From Cryptomeria japonica (Eukaryota > Streptophyta > Pinopsida > Cupressales > Cupressaceae), in contig NC_081411.1 in NCBI RefSeq assembly GCF_030272615.1, positions 827,940,897-828,004,896 of the forward strand: 64,000 bases of DNA, given 5' to 3'. The notes beneath the pieces are model-generated. The model was not told the origin of the DNA. It did no database searches and worked only from the letters and a program-made list of their open reading frames with translations. Each line of letters begins with the position of its first letter. Within the stretch, counting starts at the first letter, position 1. This document shows positions 12,630 to 24,235 of the stretch, one piece after another. Made by a program: the position numbers and the translations under genes.

Positions 12630-12799
12630 TGTTGGTGTAAATAATTATTCATCATGGATATTATTACACTTTACTTAAGTTTACTTAGGAAATGCATTTC
12701 ATAATAGTTTGGGTATGAGACACTTGGGTGTTTGTGCCACATTGGGATAGTGTGTGTAGGAGAAATTCCACCTTTTATGGTGTCGATCTTGTTACTACT
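12630..12799 (+). mobile_element. Solo LTR, left part (split by the Gypsy element)
   Basis: The LTR begins TGTTGGTGTAAATAATTATT and is preceded by the 5-bp target duplication ATGAT (12,625-12,629). It is interrupted after 170 bp by the Gypsy insertion and resumes at 28,752. The whole LTR is about 486 bp once the inner 5-bp duplication is removed. The small size, TG...CA ends and a TATA box in the right part suggest a Copia-type LTR (inference). Confidence 0.85.
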
Positions 12800-14598
12800 T
12801 GATGCTCTGCAAAAAGGATTAGAAAATCTGTTTGATGGCAACACACACAAGAGCACAAGAAACAAACATTAGTGTTAGCAACAAAAGATTATCCTAAACA
12901 GGCATATCAAGAGAGATATTAAGCATGAAATAGAAAGCATATAAACATAGAATGAAATAGCTAATCAAGATGCTCGTAGTTGCTCCTCCCTTGTTCCTCT
13001 CCTCTCCAAGTCCCAAATGAGTGTAGCTCTCAGCTTTTAGCACTAGCCATGGATGCCATATGGAGATTCAAGATGGTTGATTATGATAAGCAAATACTAT
13101 GCAAGAGTAGATAGTGATGCTATGAAAAAGCTCTATGCTAATGCCAGTATAACAACAATACTCTAAATGCTTCCTTTTGCTTGAGGAGAAGGGTTCTATT
13201 TATAGAAGAAATGGGGAAATGAAGGGTTAAGATTGAATGGTTTAATCAAGGGCCAAGTTTGAAAGTTGGGGATCCATGTGCACAATTGGCACCAATAAAA
13301 TGGTGACAAGTGTCAACATAGGATTGGGTTGAGAGAAGAGGTTGGAGGCATTAAAGGCCTGAGAAGACCTCATGGTTATCTAGAAGGTAAGGGTCAAGTC
13401 TAAATTAAGATTACCCATTGGATTAAGAGTTAATCCAAGGATAAACCTTTGTGCAAATGTTTAAGAGATAATCATGGTCAAAGCATTAATGGCCTGATGA
13501 GACCTTTGGGTTGGGTAGAGGTTGAGTCAAAAAAAATGTTTTAACCATGTGGGAGGGTTGAATTAACCATTAATGGTTATTGGAGACTTTGGGGATTAAG
13601 TTGAAGGTTGAAAGCTTTCAAAGGTTATCCAAGACTTTGAGGGTTAATTTGTTGAACACACAAAGCATTAATTGCTTTTCAAAGACTTTGGAGTCTTTGA
13701 GAAGTGACTCCAATTTGCTTAGGAATGTGACAATATTTAAGGGATGGATTTAGGCTAATTAGGAAGGGTTTAGAAGAATCTAGAAGGGGTTTAGGCATAC
13801 AAGTGGATTTTGTAGGAAAATGCAAGTGGGAGAAATTTTGGTATTTTCAATTAAAATAAAATCATTTATTTCAATTAAATGGTGTAATTTGCATTTGGAT
13901 AAATATTCAAATAAATATTAATTTATTTAAATGAGAAAAATGAAGATAAAGCATTAAAATGCTTGAAGACTTTGAGGGAAACCATTAAAGGCTTGAAGAC
14001 TTTAAGGAAAACCATTAAAGTCTTAAGAAGACTATAGAAGGAAGCCATCAAGTTTGAAGACTTTAAAGCCATCAAGTTTGACTACTTTAAGGGAAACCAT
14101 TAAAGGTTTCAAGTGGGTGAGGATAAATAGGATTTTAAATAAATAATTTATTTAAAATAGTTGTGCAACTTGCTTTTGTAGGAAAATACAAGTGGGTGGA
14201 GGATAAAGGTGATTTAAATAAATGATTTATTTAAAATAGTTGTGCAACTTGCTTTTGTAGGAAAATGCAAGTGGGTGGAGGATAAAGGTGATTTTAAATA
14301 AATGATTTATTTATTTAAATGTGAGAGGTGGGATTTTGGGGGATTTAAATAAATATTAATTTATTTAAATGTGAGAGAATATTTAATTAAATAAATATGA
14401 TTTATTTATTTAATTAATGGTCTGAATTTGGTTAAGTGAATTAAATCAAATAAATTGAATAATTTATTTAATTAATAGGAGAATAGGGTTAAGATGAATT
14501 AATTAAATATTAATTTAATTAATTATTAATTGATGGTTAAATAATCAAATAAATACTAAGTATTCATTTAATTAAGTGGACAGATTTATGTGACTACA
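12800..14598 (-). repeat. 3' LTR of the Gypsy element
   Basis: 1,799 bp; in sense orientation it starts TGTAGTCACATAAAT and ends GAGCATCA. It lacks a 3-bp insertion present in the 5' LTR. Both LTRs contain AT-rich tandem units of about 78 bp (AAATGATTTATTTAAAATAG plus GTTGTGCAACTTGC). Confidence 0.95.
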
Positions 14599-14611
14599 TT
14601 TGCCCCTCTTT
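14599..14611 (-). other. Polypurine tract
   Basis: In sense orientation AAAGAGGGGCAAA lies directly before the 3' LTR start (TGTAGTC). This is the expected place and composition for plus-strand priming. Confidence 0.85.
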
Positions 14612-16931
14612 GAGACGGTGCGGTTTATCACGTCGTTTCAAAGAAAGAAAAATAGGTGTGAAGAAATGCCCCATAAAATGTAAATTTAATGGGTGGTATG
14701 CCCCCTCGAGAGATGGGCCGAATGTTTTTTGAAAAATCGGGTGATCTCTCGAAAAAGAATGAAAAGCGGAGGGGAGGTAGAATAGAAGAAATTAGAACTA
14801 ATGATGAAAGAATGGGAGAAAATGGAGTGAATATGAAGAAACAACAAGCCAACGAGTACCCTGAGGTCATGCAAGAGATACATAGCAGATGTAGTGTGGG
14901 GTTTTGATTGATGCTATACAATTGATCAAAATTGGTTGGACAATCTGGTGCAATCGGTTGAATTGCCCCGGTCAAGTCAAAGCGTGACAGTTGATGTCAG
15001 TTGGTCGCTTGGACATGATAAAGTCTGAGTAAGTGAATCAAAGTGACCTGATGGTGACTTAGACAATTGATGTAATTGCCCGATGAAGTCAAGGTATATA
15101 AAGCAAAATACTCGTTGAGACGTAGACAATTGATGTAATTGTCCATTGGATTGTGTTTGATTGGTTGATCAATTGATAGTGTGTGCGTGTGATGGATGGT
15201 TGTGGGGAATCATGGCAGCCCCGTTGAGACTAGGTCATTGTGATAAATGCCTGATGTAGTCTAGGATTACCATAATCGATTACATGTTGAGACCCGAAGA
15301 TACTTGATCAGAGTATCTGTTGATAGTCTAGGTGTGTGGGAGTCGATGTATCTGTGTAGATAGAGTAACTGGCTTAATTTTGTGGATGAGTGAGGATGGG
15401 AAGCGATGAAGGGATTAGGATGATGTTGATGATCAAGATAGGGAGGGTGAGGGGGGATTTGATGTTAGATAGAAGATATGGAGGACTAGGATCGAGTCCT
15501 ATGGAAGAAGATGAGTAAAATAGAGTATGCATTATTATGACTACGTATGCATGATATGCAGCTATTTATGAATGTATGGATGGATGGAATGCAATATATA
15601 CAAATGAGATGGAATGATGATCCATAGTGCTCTATTTTCATCATTGAGCTTTAAAATGTTGGAAGAGAATACAAGCATCTTGACATAATGATTCAAGATG
15701 ACCTGAGTATTCCTTACATGGATTTTATATAGCAAGTTAATACAAACGACTTGATATAAGGGATCAAGTCGACCAGAGTATTGCTTGCGGAACAGACAAG
15801 GATTATCTCTATTCATGCATAACTTGGATCGTCCTCCTTGATCTTAGGCTAATCATATCCTGAGACAAGTGCATACCGTACTAAGAAATAAAAACCTTTA
15901 TCCAAATTGGATGAGGAGGAACCAAAGAATGAGCATTGTACCTGTAAACAAATAGTATATACATAAAGAATAAAAGAATATGGATCCTTGGTAATGGTTC
16001 ATGCTCATATGGTCGAGGTATACGCTGTAGTCAGCAAGCCGTAATGATCTATGACTGTATTTGGCATAAGATTACGTAGCTTAGTGAACTTCCCACGTAG
16101 ACACCATTAGTACATGCCCCAGAACTTCATCGGAAATAACGCACAAATGATACAAAACAATGCTGAAAGATCCCGATACAGATAAACAAATGAATTACTC
16201 ACGAATCAACCAAGCATTTGATAGCTTAACATAATTTTCTTGTCAAAGAAAACGTCACTTTTGTCTTTGTTTTGGTAAGGAAGGATGCATCCTTGTTTAA
16301 GACAGTTTGGATTGTTGATGTTGATTGTGTTGGTCGAGTGATAAGTGGTCATTTGTGTGAGTATTTTGTCAATGTTTGTTTTGTATCTGCTTGAATGAAT
16401 ATGTACAAGGTGTTGCCATGTTTTTGTGTGATTTTCGATGGGTTTTTCGATGTTTTTGGATTTTGTGTAATAGTTTTTGAATGTTTTTTTGGGTTTTGTG
16501 AGTCATTTTTGAATGTTTTTGCCAATGAATCACCAGTAATGTAGAATCCACTTCCATCATCTAGATTGTAAGGGCATTGCCCCCAAGTTGGACATGATTT
16601 ATGAAAAAGCGGGATGCAGGATGCATGTAGTACTTTCTTGGATTTGTAGATTTATAACAAGCCATGGTTAGATGGATGGATGTGTGTATGTATGAATGGG
16701 ATCGCAACGAGCCTGGAAGATACTGGAGCCATTGCCTTTATGAGTGGCACCTGTTTGCTAGGTTTTCGCCATCGCACTTACCCAAGGTGCCACCGGAGTG
16801 ATTGTTCACTGTTTGGATGCATGATTTTTTTTCTTTACTTTTTTGAATGTTTTTTGTATTTTCTTTAGGACATTTTTCTGAATGTTTTTGGTATTTTCTG
16901 ATATGCAGGGGAGCCTGATGCTCTGTACACC
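14612..16931 (-). other. 3' non-coding region of the Gypsy element
   Basis: About 2.3 kb between the integrase stop and the polypurine tract. There is no recognisable domain. Open frames here (for example 14,628-14,975 and 16,369-16,560) are low-complexity. Local direct repeats include GACAATTGATGTAATTG at about 15,061 and 15,123, and TTTTTGAATGTTTTT at several places. Long 3' regions are common in the Tat lineage. Confidence 0.6.
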
Positions 16932-19900
16932 TTAGGTATAAAACCGTTTGAGGTGCATGCTATTGATTGGATCTGCGAGCGGTTCTCCGTCTGATGTAGC
17001 CAACTGATATGCCCCGGACCCGAATACAACAGTGACAACATATGGGCCCAACCAGTTTGATTCAAACTTGCCTTGATGTTCTCTGTTTGGTTGGTTGCGA
17101 GGATTTTCTCGAAGAACAAGATCACCTACCTCAAATGTACGAGATCTAACTCGGTGATTGTAGCTTCTACTCATGCGCTGCTGATAGGCTTTGAGGTGAT
17201 TGTATGCAGCTTGTCGCTTCTCATCTAGTAACTCTAAGTCCTGAAGACGAGATACTCTGTATGCTTCATCATCGATGAGATTGTGCAAGGAAACCCGTAG
17301 TGACGGTATCTCGACCTCAATAGGAAAGATAGCTTCTGCACCATAGACCAATGAATAAGGAGTTGCACCTGTAGGGGTTCGAATGCTAGTTCGATATGCC
17401 CATAATGCTGGATTCAATTGAACATGCCAATCACGACCGACATCATTGACTGTCTTCTTTAGGATCCTCAATATGTTTTTATTGGATGCTTCGGCCTGAC
17501 CATTGCCTTGTGGGTAATAGGGAGTGGAAAAGCGGTGTTGGATATGAAATTTCTCACAAAGCTCACGAACATCCTGATTTTTGAAAGGAAGACCGTTATC
17601 TGTGACAATGGACATGGGCACACCATACCGGTAGATGATGTAATTGAGGATGAATGAGGCGATCTGCTTGCCGGTGACTTGGGTAAGTGGAACAGCTTCG
17701 ATCCACTTGGTGAAATATTCGGTGGCGGTAATAATGAATTTATGGCCATTGGATGAAGATGGATGGATTTTACCCACAAGGTCAAGGCCCCATTGACAAA
17801 AAGGCCATGGTGTTGTGATTGGTTGCAGTTCTTGTGCTGGTGCATGTATCAGGTCGCCATGAACTTGACATTTCTTGCATTTTCTGACAAAGTAGTAGGA
17901 ATCCTTTTCCATAGATGGCCAATAATATCCAGCTCGCAAGAGTTTCTTGGCGAGTGACGGACCACTTGAATGAGTCCCGCAAATTCCTTCATGTACCTCT
18001 TCCAAAACCTTTGTTATCTCATCTTGTTCCAGACATCGAAGGAGAGTACCATCAAGACTACGTCGGTATAAGATGTCGGCAATAATGGTATATCGAGCAG
18101 TTTGGCGAATGAAGGTTTTTCGTTGGTTATTTGATTGGTTAGGAGGAAGGGTGTGATCACGGAGATAGGTGTAGAACTCACCATACCATGGGGATTCTGA
18201 ACCGACAAGGCGACATATCATCTCGAATTCAGGGATATCATAAGCGGGGATCCAAAGCTCTTCTACCAAGAACTCGTAGCGTGTTGAATTCTGTGGAAGA
18301 TCTAGTAGAGATGCGATGGTAGCCATAGCGTCAGCAGCTCGATTCTGATCTCTTGGTATCTGCTCAAAAGTGATAGTAGTAAATGATGTCTTTAGATTGT
18401 CCACCATTTGCTTGTATGGCATGAGTTTATCATCTTTGGTCTGATATTCATCTGTTGCTTGTCGAATGACTAGTTGGGAATCGCCATATACTTGTAGTTC
18501 TTGTAATTTCCATTGTACGGCTAACCTGAGTCCCGTGATCAAGGCCTCATACTCTGCTATGTTGTTTGTGCATGGAAATGTGAGCCTGTAAGACTTCGGG
18601 ATGCTATCACCTTGAGGTGTGATAAACAGAATGCCTGCCCCCGAGCCGTGCCTAGTGTATGAACCATCAAAATATAATTTCCATGGTTGTACTTCTGTGA
18701 TCATGAATATCTCTTCATCTAGAAAATTGGAAATGAGAGGATGATCGCCTATGAGTGGTGCATCGGCCAACTGATCTGCAATAACTTGCCCTTTGATAGC
18801 TTTACAGTCCACATACTCAATATCAAATTCACTTAGAATCATCACCCATTTGGCTAAGCGACCTGTCAATGCTGCTTTGCTAAGTAAATACTTGAGTGGA
18901 TCAATCTTTGCAATGAGTTGCACCTTGTGTGTTAACAGATAGTGCCTCAGTTTAGTGGCTACCAAGATTACTGCTAGGCAAGCTCGCTCAATAGGTGTGT
19001 AATTGAGTTCATAGCCCACCAGTGTGCGAGAGATGTAGTAAATAGCACACTCTTTTCCTTCTGCATTATGTTGTGCCAGTAGTACACCCAATGCTGTACT
19101 TGTTGCTGAGATATAGAGCAATAATGGTCTACTTGGATCTGGTGGCATCAGCAATGGTGGATTCATGAGATAGTCTTTAAGCGCCTGAAATGCTTGCTGG
19201 CATCTGTCATCCCACTGAAAGCGGATGTTCTTGTGTAGCAGGTGTGTGAATGGGTGACACTTATCAGCCAATTGTGCAATGAATCTGCGGATAGATTGAA
19301 GCCGTCCTTGTAGTGTTCTTAGCTGACTGATATTCCTTGGAGGTGGCATGTCCATGATTGCCTTAACCTTTGCTGGATCGACCTCAATACCTTTGCTTGA
19401 GACAATGTATCCTAGAAGCTTCCCGGAGGTCACTCCGAAGACACATTTCTTTGGGTTGAGTCGAACATGGTATTGTTCCAGTCTATCAAAGATTTTATCT
19501 AAGATGTGAAGATGTCCTTCTCTAGTAAGTGATTTTGCTAGTAAATCATCCACATAATCTTCCATTATAGTATGCATCATGTCATGGAAGATGGTGGTCA
19601 TTGCTCTTTGATAGGTCGCTCCTGCATTCTTTAGACCGAAAGGCATTACATTCCAGCAATATGTGCCCCATGGACATGTGAAGGCTGTCTTATGTTGGTC
19701 CTCTGGTGCGATCTTTATTTGATTGTATCCTGAAAAGCCATCCATGAGTGAAAGCATGGCATGTCCTGCTGTTAGATCCACTATGATGTCAATATTTGGT
19801 AGGGGGAAGTCATCCTTAGGACATGCTTTATTTAGATCTCTGAAGTCTGTACAAATGCGGATGCCCCCTTTTGGTTTGCCAACTGGCACAATATTGGAGA

Positions 19901-20470
19901 TCCATTCTGCATAATCAATTGGTCTAATGAAACCAACATCCAGGAGTTTCTTGAGTTCTGTTTTGACTAGCACGGCAATCTGAGGATGCATCTTACGAAG
20001 CTTCTGCTTGATAGGTTTGGCTCCTTTTGCTACTGTGAGATGATGCATGACTAAATCAGGATCAAGCCCAGGCATGTCTGCATATGACCATGCAAAGTTG
20101 ATCTGACGCTGTTGGAAGAACTCTATAAATTGAGGTTGTTCCTCTGGAGTGAGAAGAGATGCCAGATGTATGATATGAGGGTTTTCAGGAGTCCCCACAT
20201 TGTATTCTTTAGTCTCCTCAATGAGAATCATCGATCGTTCCTGTTGTGTACTAGCAGGGAGAATGTCAAACCCTTCATCCTCAAGTGCCTCAGAGAAGTT
20301 TTCACCGTTGGATACACTCTTTCTTTTTACTTTTGTTGGATCAAACAGTGCCACAGTGTGGTTTTCACTGGAAGATCCATGTTTTAATGTTATATTTTTG
20401 CAGTTGAAGGGTTTGGCATCCGCCCCGAAGTATGCTGCGCTATTAAGTTCAATGGTGAATCCAGCTTTGT
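16932..20470 (-). pseudogene. pol: Gypsy pol: reverse transcriptase, dual RNase H, integrase
   Basis: Counting from a GTG at 20,354 the open frame is 1,140 residues; the frame stays open a little further upstream to a frameshift near 20,470-20,490. The reverse transcriptase has the catalytic YVDD at about 267-270. A first RNase H (about 405-530) looks degenerate at its first acidic site (ISATSTALG). A second, archaeal-like RNase H follows (about 558-680), with D563, E601, D625 and D675. The integrase shows an HHCC zinc motif (H788, H795, C826, C829), a catalytic D858, D919, E955 with 35 residues between the last two, and a C-terminal GPY-like segment. There is no chromodomain. This part is intact; expression would need the upstream stops and frameshift to be bypassed. 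Confidence 0.93.
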
Positions 20471-21598
20471 GATCCCGCTTGGTAGATTATCCCTTAATTC
20501 CAAAAAGTCAATGATAGCCTCATCGTTTTGGAAGAGGTCAAGACATGGGGGATTTGGTTGGTTCCATTCAATGAGTTCAGGGTGGATAATGGGCATTACT
20601 TCATCGATTAGGTTAAGTGCAGGAGATGTATCAGTGAGGGTTAAGACAGTGTGGTGAAGGTCGTTGATGGTACTCTCCCTGTCAGAATCAGGTGTAGGAT
20701 GAGACGTAGGGTCTGTGGAAGATGTTTCCAGCTCAGGTACCCAAGTGGTCTTTATCTGTGCTTCTCCGTAAACAGGGATGTCTTTGCGTGGCGGAGGTGG
20801 TGATGTGTCTTCCTCATCTGAAGTGTTAAGCTGTACAAAATCAAATTCTCACTCATGTGAGTCGGTCTCTGAATCACTTTCCAGCATCCGATTGCTATAC
20901 CATACTGGGATGTCGCTGGAGTTGAATACTGCAGGTGTGATTGGTTTATGTACCTTTGAGGTGATCGGTGCTGCAGGAACTGTGATGGGGTTTAAAGGTT
21001 TTGTCACTGGAAGTATCGACAGTGTTGATTTAGTGGCTTCTATTGGAACGGCTGGTGCCATAGATGCTGCTACGGGTTCCAATATAGTTGCTGCTATGAA
21101 TGGTTTTATTGATGTGATGACTGCTGTGGATGGGATTACTAGTTCGATTGGTGGGATTTTTGGCACTGATGACGGTTGCGGTGGGTTTGTGAGCCTCGAT
21201 GGGGCAGTGACAATATTGCTTGATGGTGCTTTGATTATGAAAGGTGTCCTCTTTACAGTAGGTGGGCAAAATGGTTTGCTAGGTTTTCCTTTAAATCTGA
21301 GTTTAGGAAGGATCTCTTTTTCAAAGCCTAGGCCTATATTACCTTTGGGCTTGAACTCTGGCAGCAGCGGTTCATGTCGTCCTTATTTGCAGTATCCCAA
21401 AGCACTCTGACCATCATATCCCATTCTTTGCATAATGAGGAGGCCTTTGCCATACTATTCTGTAGGAAGTGTAACTCGCGGTATGTCAGTGGTGATGGGA
21501 TCTTTATAGATCCAGTCCGCTAGGTCCTCATCTTGTGTTTCTTCCTCTTGACTCCTTCCAAGGACGAAAGGCGTCCAAGCACATGCTGGCGTGATTAG
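20471..21598 (-). pseudogene. Gypsy polyprotein linker with G-patch, interrupted
   Basis: The frame of gag and protease continues here but is broken by in-frame stops at 21,599-21,601 (TGA), 21,455-21,457 (TAG), 21,383-21,385 (TAA) and 20,849-20,851 (TGA). A frameshift near 20,470-20,490 moves to the RT frame. Around the TAA there is a G-patch-like segment (GLLIMQRMGYDGQSALGY, then a G-x-H-x-P-L block and GLGFEKE). It is followed by a Pro/Thr/Ile-rich stretch and an acidic segment (DEEDTSPPPR). The opposite-strand frame at 20,778-21,410 is a shadow of this low-complexity region. Confidence 0.75.
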
Positions 21599-23098
21599 TC
21601 ATTGCTGGAGTAACTGTTGTGGTTTACCATGTGTTTTAGGAGAAGTGGGCATTTGTCCCACACAAAAGAGTTGACTTAAGTTATATTCCCCGGGACCTTC
21701 CTCTGCAACTTTCATTTTAAGCTTTTCTTGCTTGGGTATAGGGGTGTTCAAACTGGCAAGAGAGGTGGGACTTACATATGATGTAGAGGAAATGGCTTCC
21801 CTATTATTAGGAACAGTAATTTCTGGTTGATGGCTGATATTATGGCAAAATGCAAAGGGATTTGCATCACCCAGGATTGTGATCTCTGTACCGTTATGTG
21901 GGAACTTGATACATTGATGGTAGGTAGATGGAACGGCTTGCATGGCATGTATCCAAGGTCTTCCTAATAATAGATTATATGGCAGAGGAAGGTCCAGAAC
22001 CTGACAAATTATGTGTTTTACCACAGGGCCCACTCGGATTGGTAGCACCACCGCTCCTTTGGATGAACGCTCTGCATCATCATAGGCCTTGATGGTGATC
22101 TTCTTGCGAGGATCCACTGATTCTATTGCATATCCCAATGCTGTGACCAACTGTAGTGTACAAATGTTTAGGCCTGCTCCATTATCTATCAAGACTCGCT
22201 TGATCCTGTGTTGGTTGATAAAGCCTTCAATGTGTAGTGAAGCGTTATGAGGTTGTTGGAAGGAAGAGTTGTCACTTTCAGAAAAAGTGAGACAAGGTGA
22301 TGACTTTAGATTTCCAACCATGGCTTGAAATTGGTTTGTGTTCAGGTTTGCAGGGACTGACGCCTCTTGGAGTGCTTGATCCAAGATTGTTTTATGAGAT
22401 GGCGATAGGCGCAATAGTTCTAAAATGGATATGAGCGCAGGGGTTTTGTTTAATTGTTCCACAAGGTTATATTGCTTTGGGATGGAGGTGGTGCCCTGTG
22501 GAGCTGCCTTGATGGTGACCTTGCCACGACGTGTAACAACGTTGCAATTTGAGGTGGGATTTTTGAAGGTTATAGTTGCAATTTGTTCACTGGCATCATA
22601 CAGGTGATTTACAGTGTAGTTATACGCAGCCTGCGTATAATTAGTGGTATCAGTTCCTCGCCGGGAAGTGGAAGGACCCCTTTGATCTTGTGATGGAAGT
22701 GGATCCTTGAACATGAGATGATCATTATTGGTCATTTTTGGGTCATGTCCTTCAATTTCAATTTCTCCTCGATCAATAAGATCCTGAATGAGATCCTTCA
22801 ATCGGTGACAATTACTTGTCTTGTGTCCTCGTCCTTGATGGAACTCACAGTGTTCAGTATCTCTCCACCATGCTGGTTTGACCTGAGGCTCATAGTTGGA
22901 TAGTTTAGGTAGAGTGACCAAATTCTGAGAAAGGAGTTGTCGCAACACTATTTCAATGGGTTCCCCTAAGGGAGTGTATGTGCGTTTTTGTTTTTGTGGA
23001 CGAGGTCTTGGTTCATCATGAGATGTGATGCGACCTTGATTAGGAGGAACATTTGTGTTATTCTGAGGTGGAGGATTTTGTCCTGCAAACTGCACCAC
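21599..23098 (-). pseudogene. Gypsy gag C-terminal part and aspartic protease
   Basis: Continues the gag frame after the TGA at 23,120; the two frames are the same, so a single nonsense codon separates them. A zinc-knuckle-like motif CEFHQGRGHKTSNC lies near residue 83. A retropepsin motif, LIDNGAGLNICT, lies at about residue 303, with the flap and ALLGRPWIH-like segment (LLLGRPWIHAMQ) downstream. The usual DSG/DTG triad is DNG here, a variant seen in some plant Tat/Ogre elements (from memory). It ends at the TGA at 21,599. Confidence 0.85.
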
Positions 23099-23119
23099 TG
23101 GTTGTGCATTTTGGATAGT

Positions 23120-24235
23120 TCAAGCATCCACAACCCCATCGTTGACGATATTTTTATTCTTGTTCCAGAAGTTTGGTTTATCGCTATTGAAGTGCAGGCG
23201 AGGACCATCTTTTGGTTCATTAAAGATTTTGATGAGTCCTTTCTTGATGAGTGCCCTTTCACATTTTAAAGCCTTGGTGATCATATCGTTAAAGGAGTCT
23301 GTGTCTTTGACATCTAGGTGAAATTCCATTTCTTTGTTTAAGTTGGAAATGAATATTTCCACTAGTTCTCGTTCAGGTAACTGAAGAGAACGTCTGCTAG
23401 ACATTTGGCGCCATCGTTGCAGGAATACTGAGAATAATTCACCTGGTTTTTGTTTGGTGTTGCATAGATCAGCCATGGTGATGTCGCATTCAATGTTATG
23501 AGAGTAATGAGATAGGAACTTCTGGATGAGTTCCTCAAATGTTCTAATGCCACCTGGTAGTCGAGAAAACCATGATGTGGTGGTTCCTCCCAAGCTTTGG
23601 GGAAAAAGGCGCATTAGGTATGTGTCCTCATAAGCCACTTCAAGACAAGCGGAATGAAATTCTCGGACATGATCACGGGGATCCCCCTTTCCTCTATATT
23701 TTTCAAATTTGGGTGTTTCGAACCCGCGTGGAAAGGGTGGCATATAAAGATTCCTATCAAAAGGATAGGGACAGATGTCGTTAAGTGAGAATTGATTGGT
23801 CTTAACACCACTATGAAGTTGTTGGGTGAGATTCTTGACTTGTTGCCGCAACATCTCCATTTCATTTGGAGGAGGAGGTGGTGGGTTACCTCGAGGGATG
23901 TTATATCTGATGGGATCTCTACGCCTTTCCTCCTCATGGCGACTTTGTCTTTCTGATGCTTGTCTTAACTGGGCAAGATCAAAGTCTGAGGGGAGTTTGG
24001 CTCCTTCTTGAGCGAGTTTTAAGAAGTGAGCATCTACGTTGCTCCTTAGTATTTCATCAAATAATCTGTTAAAATGAGGGTTATGCTGAACCCTTTCGAT
24101 TGTTGAAGGAGTGGGAGTACTTGGGTTTTCATCAGTTACAGTTCCTCCAAGTGCTTCTTGAAATTCATTGAGGTTGTCTTCTTCTTCCTCAATTTCTATT
24201 TCTCGTTGCCTTGATCGCGATCGGATTTGAGCCAT
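23120..24235 (-). CDS. gag: Gypsy gag (capsid part)
   Basis: ATG at 24,235 in a good context (AAAATGG). 371 residues. The N-terminus is Arg/Ser- and Glu-rich, followed by a PPPPPP tract near residue 122. Next comes the retrotransposon gag domain (about 160-300), with the typical W-F-x-L-P...F-E-E-L...F segment and GELFSVFLQRWRQM. It ends at an in-frame TGA (23,120-23,122), after which the same frame continues to the zinc knuckle and protease. The full polyprotein would be about 2,430 codons if uninterrupted. Confidence 0.9.
   Translation of the reverse strand: MAQIRSRSRQREIEIEEEEDNLNEFQEALGGTVTDENPSTPTPSTIERVQHNPHFNRLFDEILRSNVDAHFLKLAQEGAKLPSDFDLAQLRQASERQSRHEEERRRDPIRYNIPRGNPPPPPPNEMEMLRQQVKNLTQQLHSGVKTNQFSLNDICPYPFDRNLYMPPFPRGFETPKFEKYRGKGDPRDHVREFHSACLEVAYEDTYLMRLFPQSLGGTTTSWFSRLPGGIRTFEELIQKFLSHYSHNIECDITMADLCNTKQKPGELFSVFLQRWRQMSSRRSLQLPERELVEIFISNLNKEMEFHLDVKDTDSFNDMITKALKCERALIKKGLIKIFNEPKDGPRLHFNSDKPNFWNKNKNIVNDGVVDA

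Noticed and set aside
20778-21410. 210-codon plus-strand ORF inside the Gypsy element
   Set aside because: Antisense of the polyprotein linker; the minus frame shows G-patch and polyprotein continuity.
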